From Muribaculaceae bacterium (GTDB taxonomy: Bacteria > Bacteroidota > Bacteroidia > Bacteroidales > Muribaculaceae): a stretch of 61,888 nucleotides of DNA. The translations under genes were made by a program, and so were the position numbers. The notes beneath the pieces are model-generated. The model was not told the origin of the DNA, did not search any database, and was given only the letters and a program-made list of their open reading frames with translations. Below, in pieces: positions 47,771 to 57,607 of this stretch. The stretch spans positions 1 to 61,888 of the forward strand of contig JAQVCR010000015.1 in assembly GCA_028689665.1 (NCBI GenBank), in the 5' to 3' direction. Numbering within the stretch: the stretch's first letter is position 1; each line of letters begins with the position of its first letter.

Positions 47771-48499
47771 ATGGGACAAAAAGTAAATCCAATTAGCAAT
47801 CGCTTAGGTATCATCAGAGGTTGGGATTCTAACTGGTATGGTGGAAACAAATACGGAGATACTTTACTCGAGGACTCTAAAATCCGCGAGTATCTTAATG
47901 CTCGTTTAGCTAAGGCTAGCGTGTCACGTATTGTTATTGAAAGAACTATAAAACGTGTTACTATCACAGTATGCACATCAAGACCAGGTATCATTATTGG
48001 TAAAGGTGGTCAAGAAGTCGATAAACTTAAAGAAGAACTTAAAAAAGTTACCGACAAAGATGTACAAATAAACATACATGAAGTAAAACGTCCTGAACTT
48101 GATGCTCAAATCGTAGCAAGCAACATAGCTCGCCAAATCGAAGGTAAAATCGCTTACCGTCGTGCCGCAAAAATGGCTATCGCTTCATCTATGAGAATGG
48201 GCGCTGAAGGAGTTAAGGTACAAATCAGTGGCCGTCTTAACGGTGCTGAAATGGCTCGCTCTGAAATGCTTAAAGAAGGTCGTACACCACTACACACTTT
48301 ACGTGCCGACATCGACTATGCACTAGTCGAAGCTCTTACTAAAGTAGGTATTATTGGTGTAAAAGTTTGGATTTGTAGAGGTGAAGTTTATGGCAAGCAA
48401 GATCTTGCACCTTCATTTACATCAAACTCAAAAGAAGGCCGTCCTAACAACGCTGCGCCACGAAAAGGTGGTTTCAGAAAACCAAAAAACAATCGTTAA
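47771..48499 (+). CDS. rpsC: 30S ribosomal protein S3
   Basis: 242 aa. The KH domain has [20 protein letters not shown] (about 75-94), and [14 protein letters not shown] (about 154-167) follows. S3 helps clamp mRNA at the entry channel. It starts 2 bases after the rplV stop. The basic tail ([14 protein letters not shown]) is normal. Confidence 0.97.
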   Translation: MGQKVNPISNRLGIIRGWDSNWYGGNKYGDTLLEDSKIREYLNARLAKASVSRIVIERTIKRVTITVCTSRPGIIIGKGGQEVDKLKEELKKVTDKDVQINIHEVKRPELDAQIVASNIARQIEGKIAYRRAAKMAIASSMRMGAEGVKVQISGRLNGAEMARSEMLKEGRTPLHTLRADIDYALVEALTKVGIIGVKVWICRGEVYGKQDLAPSFTSNSKEGRPNNAAPRKGGFRKPKNNR

Positions 48500-48520
48500 T
48501 CGACTTGAAATTAAAGAACA

Positions 48521-48952
48521 ATGTTACAACCAAAGAAAACTAAATTCAGAAGACAACAAAAGGGCCGTATGAAAGGTGAAGCCCAACGCGGCAACCAGTT
48601 GTCCTTCGGTTCGTTTGGTATAAAGACTCTAGACGCTAAATGGATTACAGGTCGCCAAATCGAGGCTGCTCGTATTGCTGTTACTCGTTACATGCAACGT
48701 CAAGGTCAAATCTGGATAAGAATATTTCCTGATAAACCAATTACAAAGAAACCGGCCGAAGTACGTATGGGTAAAGGTAAGGGTGCTCCAGAAGGATTTG
48801 TTGCCCCTGTTACTCCAGGACGAGTTCTCATTGAAGTAGAAGGCGTAAGCTTTGAAATAGCTAAAGAAGCTCTTCGTTTAGCTGCCCAAAAACTTCCCGT
48901 TACTACTAAGTTTATAGTACGTCGTGATTATGATCCATCTCAAAATGTGTAA
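48521..48952 (+). CDS. rplP: 50S ribosomal protein L16
   Basis: 143 aa. [19 protein letters not shown] at the start and [15 protein letters not shown] (about 89-103) are diagnostic. L16 supports the A-site tRNA and late 50S maturation. It lies 21 bases after rpsC and 6 bases before rpmC. Confidence 0.97.
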   Translation: MLQPKKTKFRRQQKGRMKGEAQRGNQLSFGSFGIKTLDAKWITGRQIEAARIAVTRYMQRQGQIWIRIFPDKPITKKPAEVRMGKGKGAPEGFVAPVTPGRVLIEVEGVSFEIAKEALRLAAQKLPVTTKFIVRRDYDPSQNV

Positions 48953-48958
48953 TAGATT

Positions 48959-49168
48959 ATGAAAAAGGAAGAAATCAAAGAACTAAGCACAAAAGAGCTT
49001 ACAGACAGATTGGAAGTAGCTGAAAAAGCATACCTCCAACAGAAAATCAATCACTCTATTACTCCTTTAGATAATCCTTCAAAGATTACAGCAGATCGTA
49101 GAATGATTGCACGTATGAAAACAGAATTGCGTGAAAGAGAACTAAATATCAATACTCCCAAGAAATAA
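48959..49168 (+). CDS. rpmC: 50S ribosomal protein L29
   Basis: 69 aa, two helices. [21 protein letters not shown] and [11 protein letters not shown] fit the family. L29 lies at the tunnel exit next to L23. The stop overlaps the rpsQ start by one base (TAATG). Confidence 0.95.
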   Translation: MKKEEIKELSTKELTDRLEVAEKAYLQQKINHSITPLDNPSKITADRRMIARMKTELRERELNINTPKK

Positions 49169-49425
49169 TGGAAAAGAGAAATTTAAGAAAAGAAAGAATT
49201 GGGGTTGTTTCTAGCAACAAAGGTGAAAAGACTATCACTGTTACAATTAAGTGGAAGGAAAAACACCCAATTTATGGTAAATTCGTTAACAAGACGAAGA
49301 AATACCATGCTCACGACGAGAATAACGAATGCAGTATCGGCGATACAGTTCGTTTGATGGAGACTCGTCCTCTAAGCAAGACAAAGAGATGGAGATTAGT
49401 TGAAATAATTGAAAAAGTTAAGTAA
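49168..49425 (+). CDS. rpsQ: 30S ribosomal protein S17
   Basis: 85 aa, OB fold. [18 protein letters not shown] (about 8-25) and [22 protein letters not shown] (about 59-80) are the family signature. It binds 16S rRNA in the body. Coupled to rpmC, and 2 bases from rplN. Confidence 0.96.
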   Translation: MEKRNLRKERIGVVSSNKGEKTITVTIKWKEKHPIYGKFVNKTKKYHAHDENNECSIGDTVRLMETRPLSKTKRWRLVEIIEKVK

Positions 49426-49427
49426 AA

Positions 49428-49793
49428 ATGATACAGTCTGAAAGCCGATTAATAGTTGCTGATAACAGTGGAGCCAAAGAAGTTCTTTGTATTCACGTTT
49501 TAGGCGGTACAGGCCGTCGTTACGCATCAGTCGGAGATGTTATAGTTGTTACTGTAAAATCTGCCGTTCCTGCCTCTGACGTTAAGAAAGGTACTGTATC
49601 AAAAGCAATCATCGTAAGAACAAAAAAAGAAATCCGTCGTGCAGATGGTTCTTATATACGTTTCGATGACAATGCTTGTGTTTTATTGAATAATGCCGGT
49701 GAAATTCGTGGCAGCCGTATCTTCGGTCCTGTTGCACGCGAACTTCGCGCTACTAACATGAAGATTGTTTCTTTAGCTCCGGAAGTACTCTAA
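49428..49793 (+). CDS. rplN: 50S ribosomal protein L14
   Basis: 121 aa. [19 protein letters not shown] at the start and [14 protein letters not shown] near the end are diagnostic. L14 faces the 30S and binds the silencing factor RsfS. It opens the spc-type gene set. Confidence 0.97.
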   Translation: MIQSESRLIVADNSGAKEVLCIHVLGGTGRRYASVGDVIVVTVKSAVPASDVKKGTVSKAIIVRTKKEIRRADGSYIRFDDNACVLLNNAGEIRGSRIFGPVARELRATNMKIVSLAPEVL

Positions 49794-49816
49794 TTGATAT
49801 AAATTCAAATTAACTA

Positions 49817-50137
49817 ATGACTAAGTTACATATCAAAAAAGGCGATACTGTATACGTTAATGCTGGTGATGACCGTACACATAGCGGTAGAGTACTATCT
49901 GTACTTGTCGACAAGAACCGTGCAATCGTTGAAGGTATCAACATGGTATCAAAGAGTACCAAGCCTAATGCAAAAAATCCACAAGGTGGTATCGTGAAAA
50001 TGGAAGCACCTATTCATGTTTCAAATCTAAGTCTTATCGATCCTAAAACTGGTAAACCAACTCGTGTAGGAATCCGTAAGAATGAAGAAGGTGTTAAGGT
50101 TCGTTTTTCTAAAAAATCAGGGGAGGAGATTAAGTAA
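49817..50137 (+). CDS. rplX: 50S ribosomal protein L24
   Basis: 106 aa. The KOW motif ([14 protein letters not shown], about 7-20) and the [21 protein letters not shown] segment are typical. It begins 50S assembly. Its stop overlaps the rplE start by one base. Confidence 0.96.
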   Translation: MTKLHIKKGDTVYVNAGDDRTHSGRVLSVLVDKNRAIVEGINMVSKSTKPNAKNPQGGIVKMEAPIHVSNLSLIDPKTGKPTRVGIRKNEEGVKVRFSKKSGEEIK

Positions 50138-50685
50138 TGAGTACTATTTCACTAAAGCAAGATTATAAAGAAAGAGTTGCTCCGGCTCTAATGAAAGAAT
50201 TTAACTATTCTTCATGCATGCAAATCCCTCGCCTTGAGAAAATCGTTATCAATCAAGGTCTAGGTCTAGCCACCGGAGACAAGAAAGTTATCGAAACTGC
50301 AATCAATGAAATTACAGCAATTACCGGTCAAAAAGCAGTTGCCACAGTTTCTAAGAAAGATATTTCTAACTTCAAGCTACGTAAAAAAATGCCTATCGGC
50401 GTTCGCGTTACTCTACGTAACGATAAAATGTTTGAATTCTTAGAAAGATTTATCCGTATTGCACTTCCACGTATTCGCGACTTCAAGGGCATCGAAGGAA
50501 AACTTGACGGACGCGGTAACTACACTGTAGGAATCACAGAGCAAATCATCTTCCCAGAAATCAACATAGATTCAATTTCTAAGTTGTTGGGTATGAACAT
50601 CACTTTTGTTACTACAGCTAAAACTGACGAAGAAGGTTACGCAATGTTGAAACTCTTCGGGCTACCTTTTAAAAACGCAAAATAA
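50137..50685 (+). CDS. rplE: 50S ribosomal protein L5
   Basis: 182 aa. MQIPRLEKIVINQGLG (about 28-43) and GRGNYTVGITEQIIFPEI (about 128-145) are standard. L5 binds 5S rRNA and contacts P-site tRNA. In E. coli the start of this gene is where S8 represses the spc operon. Confidence 0.97.
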   Translation: MSTISLKQDYKERVAPALMKEFNYSSCMQIPRLEKIVINQGLGLATGDKKVIETAINEITAITGQKAVATVSKKDISNFKLRKKMPIGVRVTLRNDKMFEFLERFIRIALPRIRDFKGIEGKLDGRGNYTVGITEQIIFPEINIDSISKLLGMNITFVTTAKTDEEGYAMLKLFGLPFKNAK

Positions 50686-50694
50686 TATAGAATT

Positions 50695-50964
50695 ATGGCA
50701 AAAGAATCAATGAAGGCTCGTGAAGTAAAAAGAGCAAAACTTGTAGCTAAATACGCTGCAAAAAAAGCTGCTCTTAAAGAAGCTGGCGATTATGATGCAC
50801 TTCAATTACTTCCAAAGAATGCTTCTTCTGTGCGTTTGCACAACCGTTGTAGCCTTACTGGCCGTCCTAAAGGTTATATGCGTCAGTTTGGCATCTCACG
50901 TATTCAATTCCGTGAAATGGCTTCTGCCGGACTTATACCGGGTGTAAAAAAGGCAAGCTGGTAA
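50695..50964 (+). CDS. rpsN: 30S ribosomal protein S14, zinc-free long form
   Basis: 89 aa, the long form. The core is [31 protein letters not shown], in which only one cysteine of the CxxC...CxxC ribbon of zinc-type S14 remains, so no zinc site is present. It completes the 30S head late in assembly. A 65-nt gap with a small hairpin follows before rpsH. Confidence 0.96.
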   Translation: MAKESMKAREVKRAKLVAKYAAKKAALKEAGDYDALQLLPKNASSVRLHNRCSLTGRPKGYMRQFGISRIQFREMASAGLIPGVKKASW

Positions 50965-50993
50965 GATTGTATAAAAGAGAGTATTAAATATTG

Positions 50994-51008
50994 TTCGGGT
51001 AATCCGAA
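50994..51008 (+). promoter_or_regulatory. Small hairpin before rpsH
   Basis: TTCGG and CCGAA pair around a GTAAT loop, with flanking ATTG/TCAAT able to add partial pairing, in the 65-nt rpsN-rpsH gap. No role is known. Confidence 0.35.
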
Positions 51009-51029
51009 TCAATTTAAACAAATAATAAA

Positions 51030-51428
51030 ATGACTGATCCAATAGCAGATTATTTGACAAGATTGAGAAATGCGATCAATGCTCAACACAGAGTTGTTGA
51101 GATTCCTGCCTCAAACTTGAAAAAGGAGATGACAAAAATCCTTTTTGAAAAAGGCTATATACTTAATTACAAGTTTATAGAAGGTGAAACCCCTGCGGGC
51201 TTAATTAAAATAGCCCTAAAATATGACCCAATCGACAAAGTAAACGCAATCAAATCATTGAAACGCGTTTCTCGTCCAGGTTTGCGTCATTATACCGGCT
51301 ACAAAGATATGCCGAGAGTGTTAAACGGTTTAGGTATTGCTATTCTTTCTACTTCTAAGGGCGTAATGACAAACAAGGAAGCTGCAACTCAAAAGATAGG
51401 TGGCGAAGTACTTTGTTATGTTTATTAA
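51030..51428 (+). CDS. rpsH: 30S ribosomal protein S8
   Basis: 132 aa. TDPIADYLTRLRNA at the start and GIAILSTSKGVMTNKEA (about 101-117) are diagnostic. It binds the central domain of 16S rRNA and, in E. coli, its own operon mRNA. An AGGAGG-like stretch lies downstream, before rplF. Confidence 0.97.
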   Translation: MTDPIADYLTRLRNAINAQHRVVEIPASNLKKEMTKILFEKGYILNYKFIEGETPAGLIKIALKYDPIDKVNAIKSLKRVSRPGLRHYTGYKDMPRVLNGLGIAILSTSKGVMTNKEAATQKIGGEVLCYVY

Positions 51429-51446
51429 TCAATAGGAGGTATAGAT

Positions 51447-52001
51447 ATGTCAAGAATAGGTAAAATGCCAATTACAATACCTGCTGGAGTAACAGTAAAG
51501 GTTGATAAAAATGTAGTAACTGTAAAAGGTGCAAAGGGTGAATTGAAACAAGAAATTCTCTCTGATATTACTGTCAAAATCGAAGATAACATTCTAACAG
51601 TAGAACGTCCTTCTGACGACATTAATCATCGCGCACAACACGGATTATACCGTTCGCTAATTCATAATATGATAATTGGTGTATCCGAAGGTTACAAAAA
51701 AGAAATGGAATTAGTTGGTGTGGGTTTCCGCGCAACTACTAGTGGACAAGTACTCGAGCTTGCGCTTGGTTACTCACATACTATATATTTAAAGCTTCCT
51801 TCTGAAATCAAAGTTGAAGCTAAGTCTGAGAGAAATAAGAATCCGTTGATTATCCTTGAGTCTTTCGATAAACAACTTATCGGACAAGTATGCGCAAAGA
51901 TCCGTTCATTGCGTAAGCCAGAACCTTATAAAGGTAAAGGTATTAAGTTTGTCGGTGAAGTTATCCGTCGCAAGTCAGGTAAATCAGCTTCTGCTAAATA
52001 A
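51447..52001 (+). CDS. rplF: 50S ribosomal protein L6
   Basis: 184 aa, two similar domains. SRIGKMPITIPAGV at the start and the PEPYKGKGIKFVGEVIRRKSGKS tail are standard. It lies near the sarcin-ricin loop and factor site. A Shine-Dalgarno-like AGGAGG precedes it. Confidence 0.97.
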   Translation: MSRIGKMPITIPAGVTVKVDKNVVTVKGAKGELKQEILSDITVKIEDNILTVERPSDDINHRAQHGLYRSLIHNMIIGVSEGYKKEMELVGVGFRATTSGQVLELALGYSHTIYLKLPSEIKVEAKSERNKNPLIILESFDKQLIGQVCAKIRSLRKPEPYKGKGIKFVGEVIRRKSGKSASAK

Positions 52002-52016
52002 TTAAATTAGACGATC

Positions 52017-52358
52017 ATGACAACGAAGATAAATAGAAGATTAAAAATTAAAACCCGCATACGTGGCAAGATTTCTGGCTCAGCCGAACGTCCTCGCATG
52101 TCGGTATTTAGAAGCAATAAACAAATCTACGTCCAATTCATCGACGATGAAGCTGGAAAGACTTTAGTATCTGCTTCTTCTAAAGAGATTAAGGAAGGAA
52201 CAAAATGCGAAATCGCTGAGAAAGTAGGCGAAAATGTAGCTAAAGCTGCACTTGCAGCCGGTATTGAAACAGTAGTTTTCGACCGTAATGGTTATTTGTT
52301 CCATGGTAGAGTTAAATCATTAGCCGACGGTGCTCGTAAAGGCGGACTTAAATTTTAA
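52017..52358 (+). CDS. rplR: 50S ribosomal protein L18
   Basis: 113 aa. [27 protein letters not shown] (first third) and the [24 protein letters not shown] tail are typical. It binds 5S rRNA with L5. It lies 15 bases after rplF and 7 bases before rpsE. Confidence 0.97.
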   Translation: MTTKINRRLKIKTRIRGKISGSAERPRMSVFRSNKQIYVQFIDDEAGKTLVSASSKEIKEGTKCEIAEKVGENVAKAALAAGIETVVFDRNGYLFHGRVKSLADGARKGGLKF

Positions 52359-52365
52359 TTGAATC

Positions 52366-52884
52366 ATGGCAAAAAGAAATAATAGAGTTAAATCGACTAA
52401 CGATGTCGAACTTAAAGATCGTTTGGTAGCCATTAATCGCGTTACTAAAGTTACCAAAGGTGGTCGTACATTTACTTTCTCTGCTATCGTAGTAGTAGGC
52501 AACGAAAATGGTATCGTTGGCTGGGGACTAGGTAAAGCTAACGAAGTAACTGCTGCTATCGCCAAAGGCGTTGAAGCTGCTAAAAAGAACCTAATCAATG
52601 TCCCTGTTCATAAAGGTACTATTCCTCACGAACAAGTATTTAGATTCAGTGGCTCAGAAGTAATTTTGAAACCTGCCTCTCATGGTAGTGGTGTTAAAGC
52701 CGGTGGTGCTATGCGTGCCGTACTTGAGAGCGTTGGTATTACCGACATTTTGGCTAAGTCGAAAGGCTCTTCAAATCCTCATAACTTAGTTAAGGCTACA
52801 ATAGGAGCCCTTGACGAATTGAGAAGCCCAATGACAGTAGCTCAAAATAGAGGCATCTCATTAGATAAAGTGTTTAACGGTTAA
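52366..52884 (+). CDS. rpsE: 30S ribosomal protein S5
   Basis: 172 aa. [20 protein letters not shown] (about 20-39), [10 protein letters not shown] (about 60-69) and the [15 protein letters not shown] segment are diagnostic. S5 works with S4 in mRNA unwinding and decoding accuracy. Confidence 0.97.
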   Translation: MAKRNNRVKSTNDVELKDRLVAINRVTKVTKGGRTFTFSAIVVVGNENGIVGWGLGKANEVTAAIAKGVEAAKKNLINVPVHKGTIPHEQVFRFSGSEVILKPASHGSGVKAGGAMRAVLESVGITDILAKSKGSSNPHNLVKATIGALDELRSPMTVAQNRGISLDKVFNG

Positions 52885-52897
52885 TTTTGAGTACATT

Positions 52898-53077
52898 ATG
52901 GCAAAAATTTTTATCAAGCAAACAAAAAGCAGAATCAATTGTCCTGCTGTACAAAAAAGAACCCTTGATGCACTTGGGTTAAGAAAAATGAATCGAGTTG
53001 TCGAGAAAGAAAACACTCCCGACATCTTAGGTATGGTTAACAAAGTTCGTCACCTTGTAGAAGTTACGAACGCTTAA
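52898..53077 (+). CDS. rpmD: 50S ribosomal protein L30
   Basis: 59 aa, too short for most gene callers' default tables but clear: AKIFIKQTKSRINCPAVQ at the start, then TLDALGLRKMNRVVE, then a VNKVRHLVEV end. The ATG at 52898 follows rpsE by 13 bases, and rplO follows 11 bases after the stop. Position and sequence both fit L30. Confidence 0.95.
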   Translation: MAKIFIKQTKSRINCPAVQKRTLDALGLRKMNRVVEKENTPDILGMVNKVRHLVEVTNA

Positions 53078-53088
53078 TACAATATTTT

Positions 53089-53535
53089 ATGGACTTAAGT
53101 AATTTACAACCCGCAATCGGCTCTAATAAGAGCGGTAAAAGAATAGGTCGCGGTCAAGGATCGGGCAAGGGTGGAACTTCTACTCGTGGCCACAAAGGAG
53201 CTAAATCACGTTCAGGCTATTCTGCTAAAGTTGGTTTTGAAGGTGGTCAGATGCCTCTTCAACGTCGCGTACCTAAATACGGTTTTAAAAATATCAACCG
53301 CGTAGAATATAAAGCTATCAACCTTGATACTCTCCAAGAATTGGCTCAAGCTAAAAACCTTACCAAAATTGGTTTGGAAGAGCTTAGAACAGCCGGTTTT
53401 ATTAACAACAAGCAATTAGTTAAAATTCTTGCTAATGGTGCCCTAACCGTAAAAATCGATGTTGTTGCTAACGCTTTCTCTAAGAAAGCCGAAGAAACAA
53501 TTATCGCTGCTGGCGGTACTGCACAAAAACTTTAA
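53089..53535 (+). CDS. rplO: 50S ribosomal protein L15
   Basis: 148 aa. The glycine-rich GRGQGSGKGGTSTRGHKGAKSR segment (about 21-42) and GFEGGQMPLQRRVPKYGF (about 49-66) are diagnostic. It spans several 23S domains late in assembly. It lies 4 bases before secY, the usual pairing. Confidence 0.97.
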   Translation: MDLSNLQPAIGSNKSGKRIGRGQGSGKGGTSTRGHKGAKSRSGYSAKVGFEGGQMPLQRRVPKYGFKNINRVEYKAINLDTLQELAQAKNLTKIGLEELRTAGFINNKQLVKILANGALTVKIDVVANAFSKKAEETIIAAGGTAQKL

Positions 53536-53539
53536 GTAG

Positions 53540-54874
53540 ATGAGATTTATTGAAACTACAAAGAATATCTGGAAAATTGAAGATTTACGGAAGAAAATCA
53601 TCATAACATTGCTATTGGTACTCGTTTACCGATTCGGCTGTTATGTGGTTCTTCCGGGAATCAGCCCAGATGAAATCGATGCCTTGAGAAATTTCACAAG
53701 TGGCGGTCTGATGCAACTTCTCGATATGTTTTCGGGTGGTGCTTTCTCTCAAGCCTCTATTTTTGCTTTAGGCATTATGCCATATATCACCGCTTCAATC
53801 GTTATCCAACTTTTGGGAATGGTCCTACCATCGTTCCAAAAGATGCAACGCGAAGGGGAGAGTGGCAGAATGAAACTAAACCAGTACACACGTTATTTGA
53901 CTGTGCTGATTCTTTTGCTCCAAGGTCCTGCTTACCTTGTTAACTTGCAAGTACAAGTTAATTCGGCCGGCGGTGCTGCTCACTTCGGATTCTGGAACAC
54001 TGCTTATCTCACTATAATTCTTGCTGCAGGCAGTATGTTTATTATGTGGCTCGGCGAAAAAATTACTGACCGCGGTGTCGGAAATGGTATTTCCTTCATC
54101 ATCTTAGTCGGTATCATCGCTCGATTCCCAGGCGCCTTTATCCAAGAATTTACAAATCGACTTACTACTGCGCAAGGTGGACTTGTGATGTTTCTCGTTG
54201 AAATCATAATCCTCTTTGCAGTTATCGCTGGTGCAGTTCTACTTGTTCAAGGTACTCGCAAAGTGCCTGTACAATACGCAAAACGTATTGTAGGTAACAA
54301 ACAATATGGTGGCGCACGCAACTATATTCCTCTAAAGGTTAACGCAGCTGGCGTTATGCCTATCATCTTTGCGCAAGCAATAATGTTTATACCTATCACA
54401 CTTGCAGGCTTCAATGCTCAAGATTCTAGCAGTTTCTTCAAAGCATTTGCCGACATACACGGTTTCTGGTATAACGCTGTTTACTTTGTAATGATTGTTG
54501 CATTCACTTATTTCTACACAGCCATAACTGTACGTCCTACATCAATGGCAGAAGAAATGAAACGCAATAATGGATTCATACCCGGAATTAAACCTGGCAA
54601 GAAAACTTCTGATTATCTCGACTCAATAATGTCGCGTATCACTCTTCCAGGATCATTCTTCTTAGGATTCGTTGCAATCATGCCAGCTTTTGCAAGCGTT
54701 TGTGGTGTTAATCAAAATTTCGCTCAATTCTTCGGTGGAACATCTCTTTTAATCCTTGTTGGAGTTGTACTCGATACCTTGCAACAAATTGAAAGTCATT
54801 TAATGATGCACCATTATGATGGATTGATGAAATCTGGTAAAATTAAAGGTCGCACTACAGGTAGTGGCTATTAA
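53540..54874 (+). CDS. secY: Protein translocase subunit SecY
   Basis: 444 aa with ten membrane segments. LVYRFGCYVVLPGI (segment 1), the plug-proximal GGAFSQASIFALGIMPYITASI (about 66-87) and the GQIESH-like LQQIESHLMMHHYDGLMKSGKIKGR end are standard. It forms the Sec channel in the inner membrane with SecE and SecG. Its place after rplO is conserved. Confidence 0.97.
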   Translation: MRFIETTKNIWKIEDLRKKIIITLLLVLVYRFGCYVVLPGISPDEIDALRNFTSGGLMQLLDMFSGGAFSQASIFALGIMPYITASIVIQLLGMVLPSFQKMQREGESGRMKLNQYTRYLTVLILLLQGPAYLVNLQVQVNSAGGAAHFGFWNTAYLTIILAAGSMFIMWLGEKITDRGVGNGISFIILVGIIARFPGAFIQEFTNRLTTAQGGLVMFLVEIIILFAVIAGAVLLVQGTRKVPVQYAKRIVGNKQYGGARNYIPLKVNAAGVMPIIFAQAIMFIPITLAGFNAQDSSSFFKAFADIHGFWYNAVYFVMIVAFTYFYTAITVRPTSMAEEMKRNNGFIPGIKPGKKTSDYLDSIMSRITLPGSFFLGFVAIMPAFASVCGVNQNFAQFFGGTSLLILVGVVLDTLQQIESHLMMHHYDGLMKSGKIKGRTTGSGY

Positions 54875-54895
54875 TCATTGACATATTTTTAAACA

Positions 54896-55678
54896 ATGAT
54901 TTATTTAAAGACTCTAGAAGAAATCGCTCAGATGAGAGATGCTAATATACTCGTTAGTCGCACACTTGGCGAAATTGCCAAGTGGGTGGCTCCCGGGATT
55001 ACAACTCTTCGTCTTGATACAATAGCACGTGAATTCATAATGGATAACGGCGGTGTTCCCGCATGCTTAGGCTACGGCGGTTTCCCTGGAACTTTATGTA
55101 TTGAAGTTAATGAAACTGTTGTACACGGTTTCCCTTCTAATTATGTATTACAAGATGGCGATATTATTGGAACAGACTGCGTCGTTGAGCTTAATGGCTT
55201 CAATGGCGATTCATGTTACACATTTGCCGTCGGTAATGTAGACCCTAAAGTATTAGATCTTTGTAAAGCAACAAGACAATCACTCGACGTGGGAATCCAA
55301 GCTTGCAAAGAAGGACATCGAATTGGCGATATCGCTAATGCTATTCAGACATTTTGTGAAGCGCGAGGATATACTATCGTGCGTGAAATGTGTGGTCATG
55401 GAATCGGCAAAAAAATGCACGAGGACCCCGAAGTACCTAATTACGGTCGACGTGGGACAGGATCTATCATTAAAAATGGAATGTGTATAGCTATTGAACC
55501 AATGGTAAATTTAGGTAGCAGAAATATAGTAATCGAACGTGATGGCTGGACTTGTCGCACAAAAGACAGAAAACCTTCAGCTCATTATGAACACACTGTT
55601 GCTATAATAGATGGTAAGGCTGAGCCTTTAACAACTTTCAAATACATTGAAGATGTACTTGGTGATAAATCAATCTAA
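54896..55678 (+). CDS. map: Methionine aminopeptidase, type I
   Basis: 260 aa. The five metal ligands are visible: Asp in GTDCVVEL, Asp in GDSCYTF (about 98-112), His in CGHGIGK (about 170), and Glu in AIEPMV and in the AHYEHTV segment near the end. It removes the first methionine from new proteins. It follows secY directly; adk, found here in many bacteria, is absent. infA starts 8 bases later. Confidence 0.96.
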   Translation: MIYLKTLEEIAQMRDANILVSRTLGEIAKWVAPGITTLRLDTIAREFIMDNGGVPACLGYGGFPGTLCIEVNETVVHGFPSNYVLQDGDIIGTDCVVELNGFNGDSCYTFAVGNVDPKVLDLCKATRQSLDVGIQACKEGHRIGDIANAIQTFCEARGYTIVREMCGHGIGKKMHEDPEVPNYGRRGTGSIIKNGMCIAIEPMVNLGSRNIVIERDGWTCRTKDRKPSAHYEHTVAIIDGKAEPLTTFKYIEDVLGDKSI

Positions 55679-55686
55679 ATAATTAT

Positions 55687-55905
55687 ATGGCAAAACAGAC
55701 AGCAATAGAACAAGACGGTGTAATCGTAGAAGCATTATCTAATGCAATGTTTCGTGTAGAACTTGAAAACGGACACGAAATCACTGCGCACATCTCAGGT
55801 AAAATGAGAATGCACTACATTAAAATATTGCCGGGCGACAAAGTAAAAGTTGAAATGTCTCCCTACGATTTAACCAAAGGTAGAATCGCTTTTAGATACA
55901 AATAA
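55687..55905 (+). CDS. infA: Translation initiation factor IF-1
   Basis: 72 aa, OB fold. [21 protein letters not shown] at the start and [15 protein letters not shown] at the end are diagnostic. It blocks the A site during initiation. It lies between map and rpmJ, as in most bacteria. Confidence 0.97.
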   Translation: MAKQTAIEQDGVIVEALSNAMFRVELENGHEITAHISGKMRMHYIKILPGDKVKVEMSPYDLTKGRIAFRYK

Positions 55906-55920
55906 TAAAAAATTAAAAAT

Positions 55921-56037
55921 ATGAAAGTAAGAGCATCAATTAAAAAGCGCACCCCGGATAGCAAAATCGTAAGACGCAAAGGTCGCTTGTATGTTATTAA
56001 CAAGAAAAACCCTAAGTATAAACAACGTCAAGGATAA
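55921..56037 (+). CDS. rpmJ: 50S ribosomal protein L36, zinc-free form
   Basis: 38 aa, starting MKVRASIKK and ending KYKQRQG. The four zinc ligands of the standard form (Cys11, Cys14, Cys27 and His33 in E. coli) are here T, S, N and Y, so the protein cannot hold zinc in the usual way. It starts 15 bases after infA and is followed by a -7-like box before rpsM. Confidence 0.95.
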   Translation: MKVRASIKKRTPDSKIVRRKGRLYVINKKNPKYKQRQG

Positions 56038-56043
56038 TTTTAT

Positions 56044-56051
56044 TATCTTTG
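56044..56051 (+). promoter_or_regulatory. -7-like box between rpmJ and rpsM
   Basis: TATCTTTG, an exact -7 match, 22 bases before rpsM inside the operon. No TTTG lies 19-21 bases upstream, so an internal promoter is only possible. Confidence 0.35.
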
Positions 56052-56073
56052 CAAGAAATTTATTGTAAAATAT

Positions 56074-56454
56074 ATGGCAGTAAGAATAGTCGGGGTTGAT
56101 CTACCCCAGAATAAAAGAGGTGAAATAGCCTTGACTTACATCTACGGTATTGGTCGTAGTGCGGCTAACACCATTCTTGAAAAAGCTGGTGTCGATAAAA
56201 ATACTAAAGTAAAAGATTGGTCAGACGATCAAGCAGCTAAAGTACGTGAAGTTATCGGTACTGATTTCAAAGTAGAAGGTGATCTTCGTAGTGAAGTTCA
56301 AACAAATATCAAACGTCTTATGGACATTGGTTGCTACCGTGGTATTCGCCACCGTAACGGATTACCATTAAGAGGACAAAGCACTAAAAACAATGCTCGT
56401 ACTCGTAAAGGACGTAAGAAAACAGTTGCTAATAAAAAGAAAGCTACTAAATAA
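56074..56454 (+). CDS. rpsM: 30S ribosomal protein S13
   Basis: 126 aa. [26 protein letters not shown] at the start and [22 protein letters not shown] (about 91-112) are standard. It contacts the 50S subunit and P-site tRNA from the 30S head. It opens the alpha-type gene set. Confidence 0.97.
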   Translation: MAVRIVGVDLPQNKRGEIALTYIYGIGRSAANTILEKAGVDKNTKVKDWSDDQAAKVREVIGTDFKVEGDLRSEVQTNIKRLMDIGCYRGIRHRNGLPLRGQSTKNNARTRKGRKKTVANKKKATK

Positions 56455-56463
56455 TATTAAAGT

Positions 56464-56853
56464 ATGGCAAAAAAGACAGTCGCAGCTAAGAAGAGAATCG
56501 TTAAAGTTGATGGTAATGGTCAGCTACATGTTCATTCTTCTTTCAACAACATCATTGTATGCCTTGCAAACAGTGAAGGTCAAGTTATTTCTTGGTCTAG
56601 CGCAGGTAAAATGGGTTTTAGAGGTTCTAAAAAGAACACTCCTTATGCAGCTCAAATGGCAGCCCAAGATTGCGCAAAGGTCGCTTTTGACCTTGGCTTA
56701 CGCAAAGTAAAAGCTTATGTAAAAGGACCAGGTAATGGTCGTGAATCTGCCATCCGTACCGTACACGGCGCTGGTATAGAAGTAACAGAAATTATTGACG
56801 TTACTCCACTTCCACATAACGGATGTCGCCCTCCAAAAAGAAGAAGAGTCTAA
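56464..56853 (+). CDS. rpsK: 30S ribosomal protein S11
   Basis: 129 aa. [20 protein letters not shown] (about 15-34), [23 protein letters not shown] and the final [18 protein letters not shown] are diagnostic. It lies on the 30S platform near the mRNA exit. A 132-nt gap follows, far larger than its neighbours. Confidence 0.97.
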   Translation: MAKKTVAAKKRIVKVDGNGQLHVHSSFNNIIVCLANSEGQVISWSSAGKMGFRGSKKNTPYAAQMAAQDCAKVAFDLGLRKVKAYVKGPGNGRESAIRTVHGAGIEVTEIIDVTPLPHNGCRPPKRRRV

Positions 56854-56904
56854 TTTTATTCTTCTCCTTTAATTTATTTCATTCGTAATCTTTTAATGTG
56901 AATA

Positions 56905-56932
56905 GATTGCATTTTTTAACCTCTCTGCAATC
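56905..56932 (+). promoter_or_regulatory. Hairpin in the rpsK-rpsD spacer, candidate S4 control site
   Basis: GATTGCA (56905-56911) pairs with TGCAATC (56926-56932) around a 14-base loop. A competing TGCA pairing with 56938-56941 is possible, allowing two states. S4 autoregulates its gene in E. coli and B. subtilis, but by different RNA structures; here only the position suggests it. Confidence 0.4.
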
Positions 56933-56985
56933 GCGGCTGCACTAGGAAGATTCATTAAACTTTAATTATTAAAAGTATTTAAAAA

Positions 56986-57594
56986 ATGGCTAGATATACT
57001 GGTCCTAAGACTAAAATCGCACGTAAATTCGGCGAAGCTATTTTCGGTGAAGATAAGGTACTTGCTAAAAAGAATTATCCTCCCGGTCAGCACGGAGCTA
57101 ATAAAAGAAGAAAAACTTCTGAGTATGGCATTCAGTTGCGTGAGAAACAAAAAGCTAAATATACTTACGGAGTTCTTGAAAAACAATTCCGTAACCTTTT
57201 CGAGAAAGCTTCTCGTACTAAAGGTATTAAAGGCGAGGTATTGCTTCAATTTTTAGAGGCACGCCTTGATAACATCGTTTATCGCCTAGGTATGGCTCCT
57301 ACGCGTGCTGCTGCACGTCAGTTAGTGCTTCACCGTCATATCTGTGTTGATGGAGCTGTTGTTAATATTGCTTCTTATTCTGTCGCTCCCGGACAAGTAA
57401 TTACTGTTCGCGAAAAATCTAAATCTTTAGAAGTTATTAGCGAAGCTTTAGCTGGTTTCAACCACAGCAAATACCCTTGGCTAGAATGGGACGAAAGCAT
57501 AAAAGGTGGTAAATTATTACACCTTCCACAGAGAGAAGATATTCCTGAAAATATTAAGGAGCAATTGATTGTTGAGTTGTATTCTAAATCATAA
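56986..57594 (+). CDS. rpsD: 30S ribosomal protein S4
   Basis: 202 aa. [16 protein letters not shown] at the start and the S4 RNA-binding domain with [31 protein letters not shown] (about 93-123) are clear. It starts assembly of the 30S body and guards accuracy. It lies after the 132-nt spacer and 13 bases before rpoA. Confidence 0.97.
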   Translation: MARYTGPKTKIARKFGEAIFGEDKVLAKKNYPPGQHGANKRRKTSEYGIQLREKQKAKYTYGVLEKQFRNLFEKASRTKGIKGEVLLQFLEARLDNIVYRLGMAPTRAAARQLVLHRHICVDGAVVNIASYSVAPGQVITVREKSKSLEVISEALAGFNHSKYPWLEWDESIKGGKLLHLPQREDIPENIKEQLIVELYSKS

Positions 57595-57607
57595 ATTTTT
57601 CTGATCC

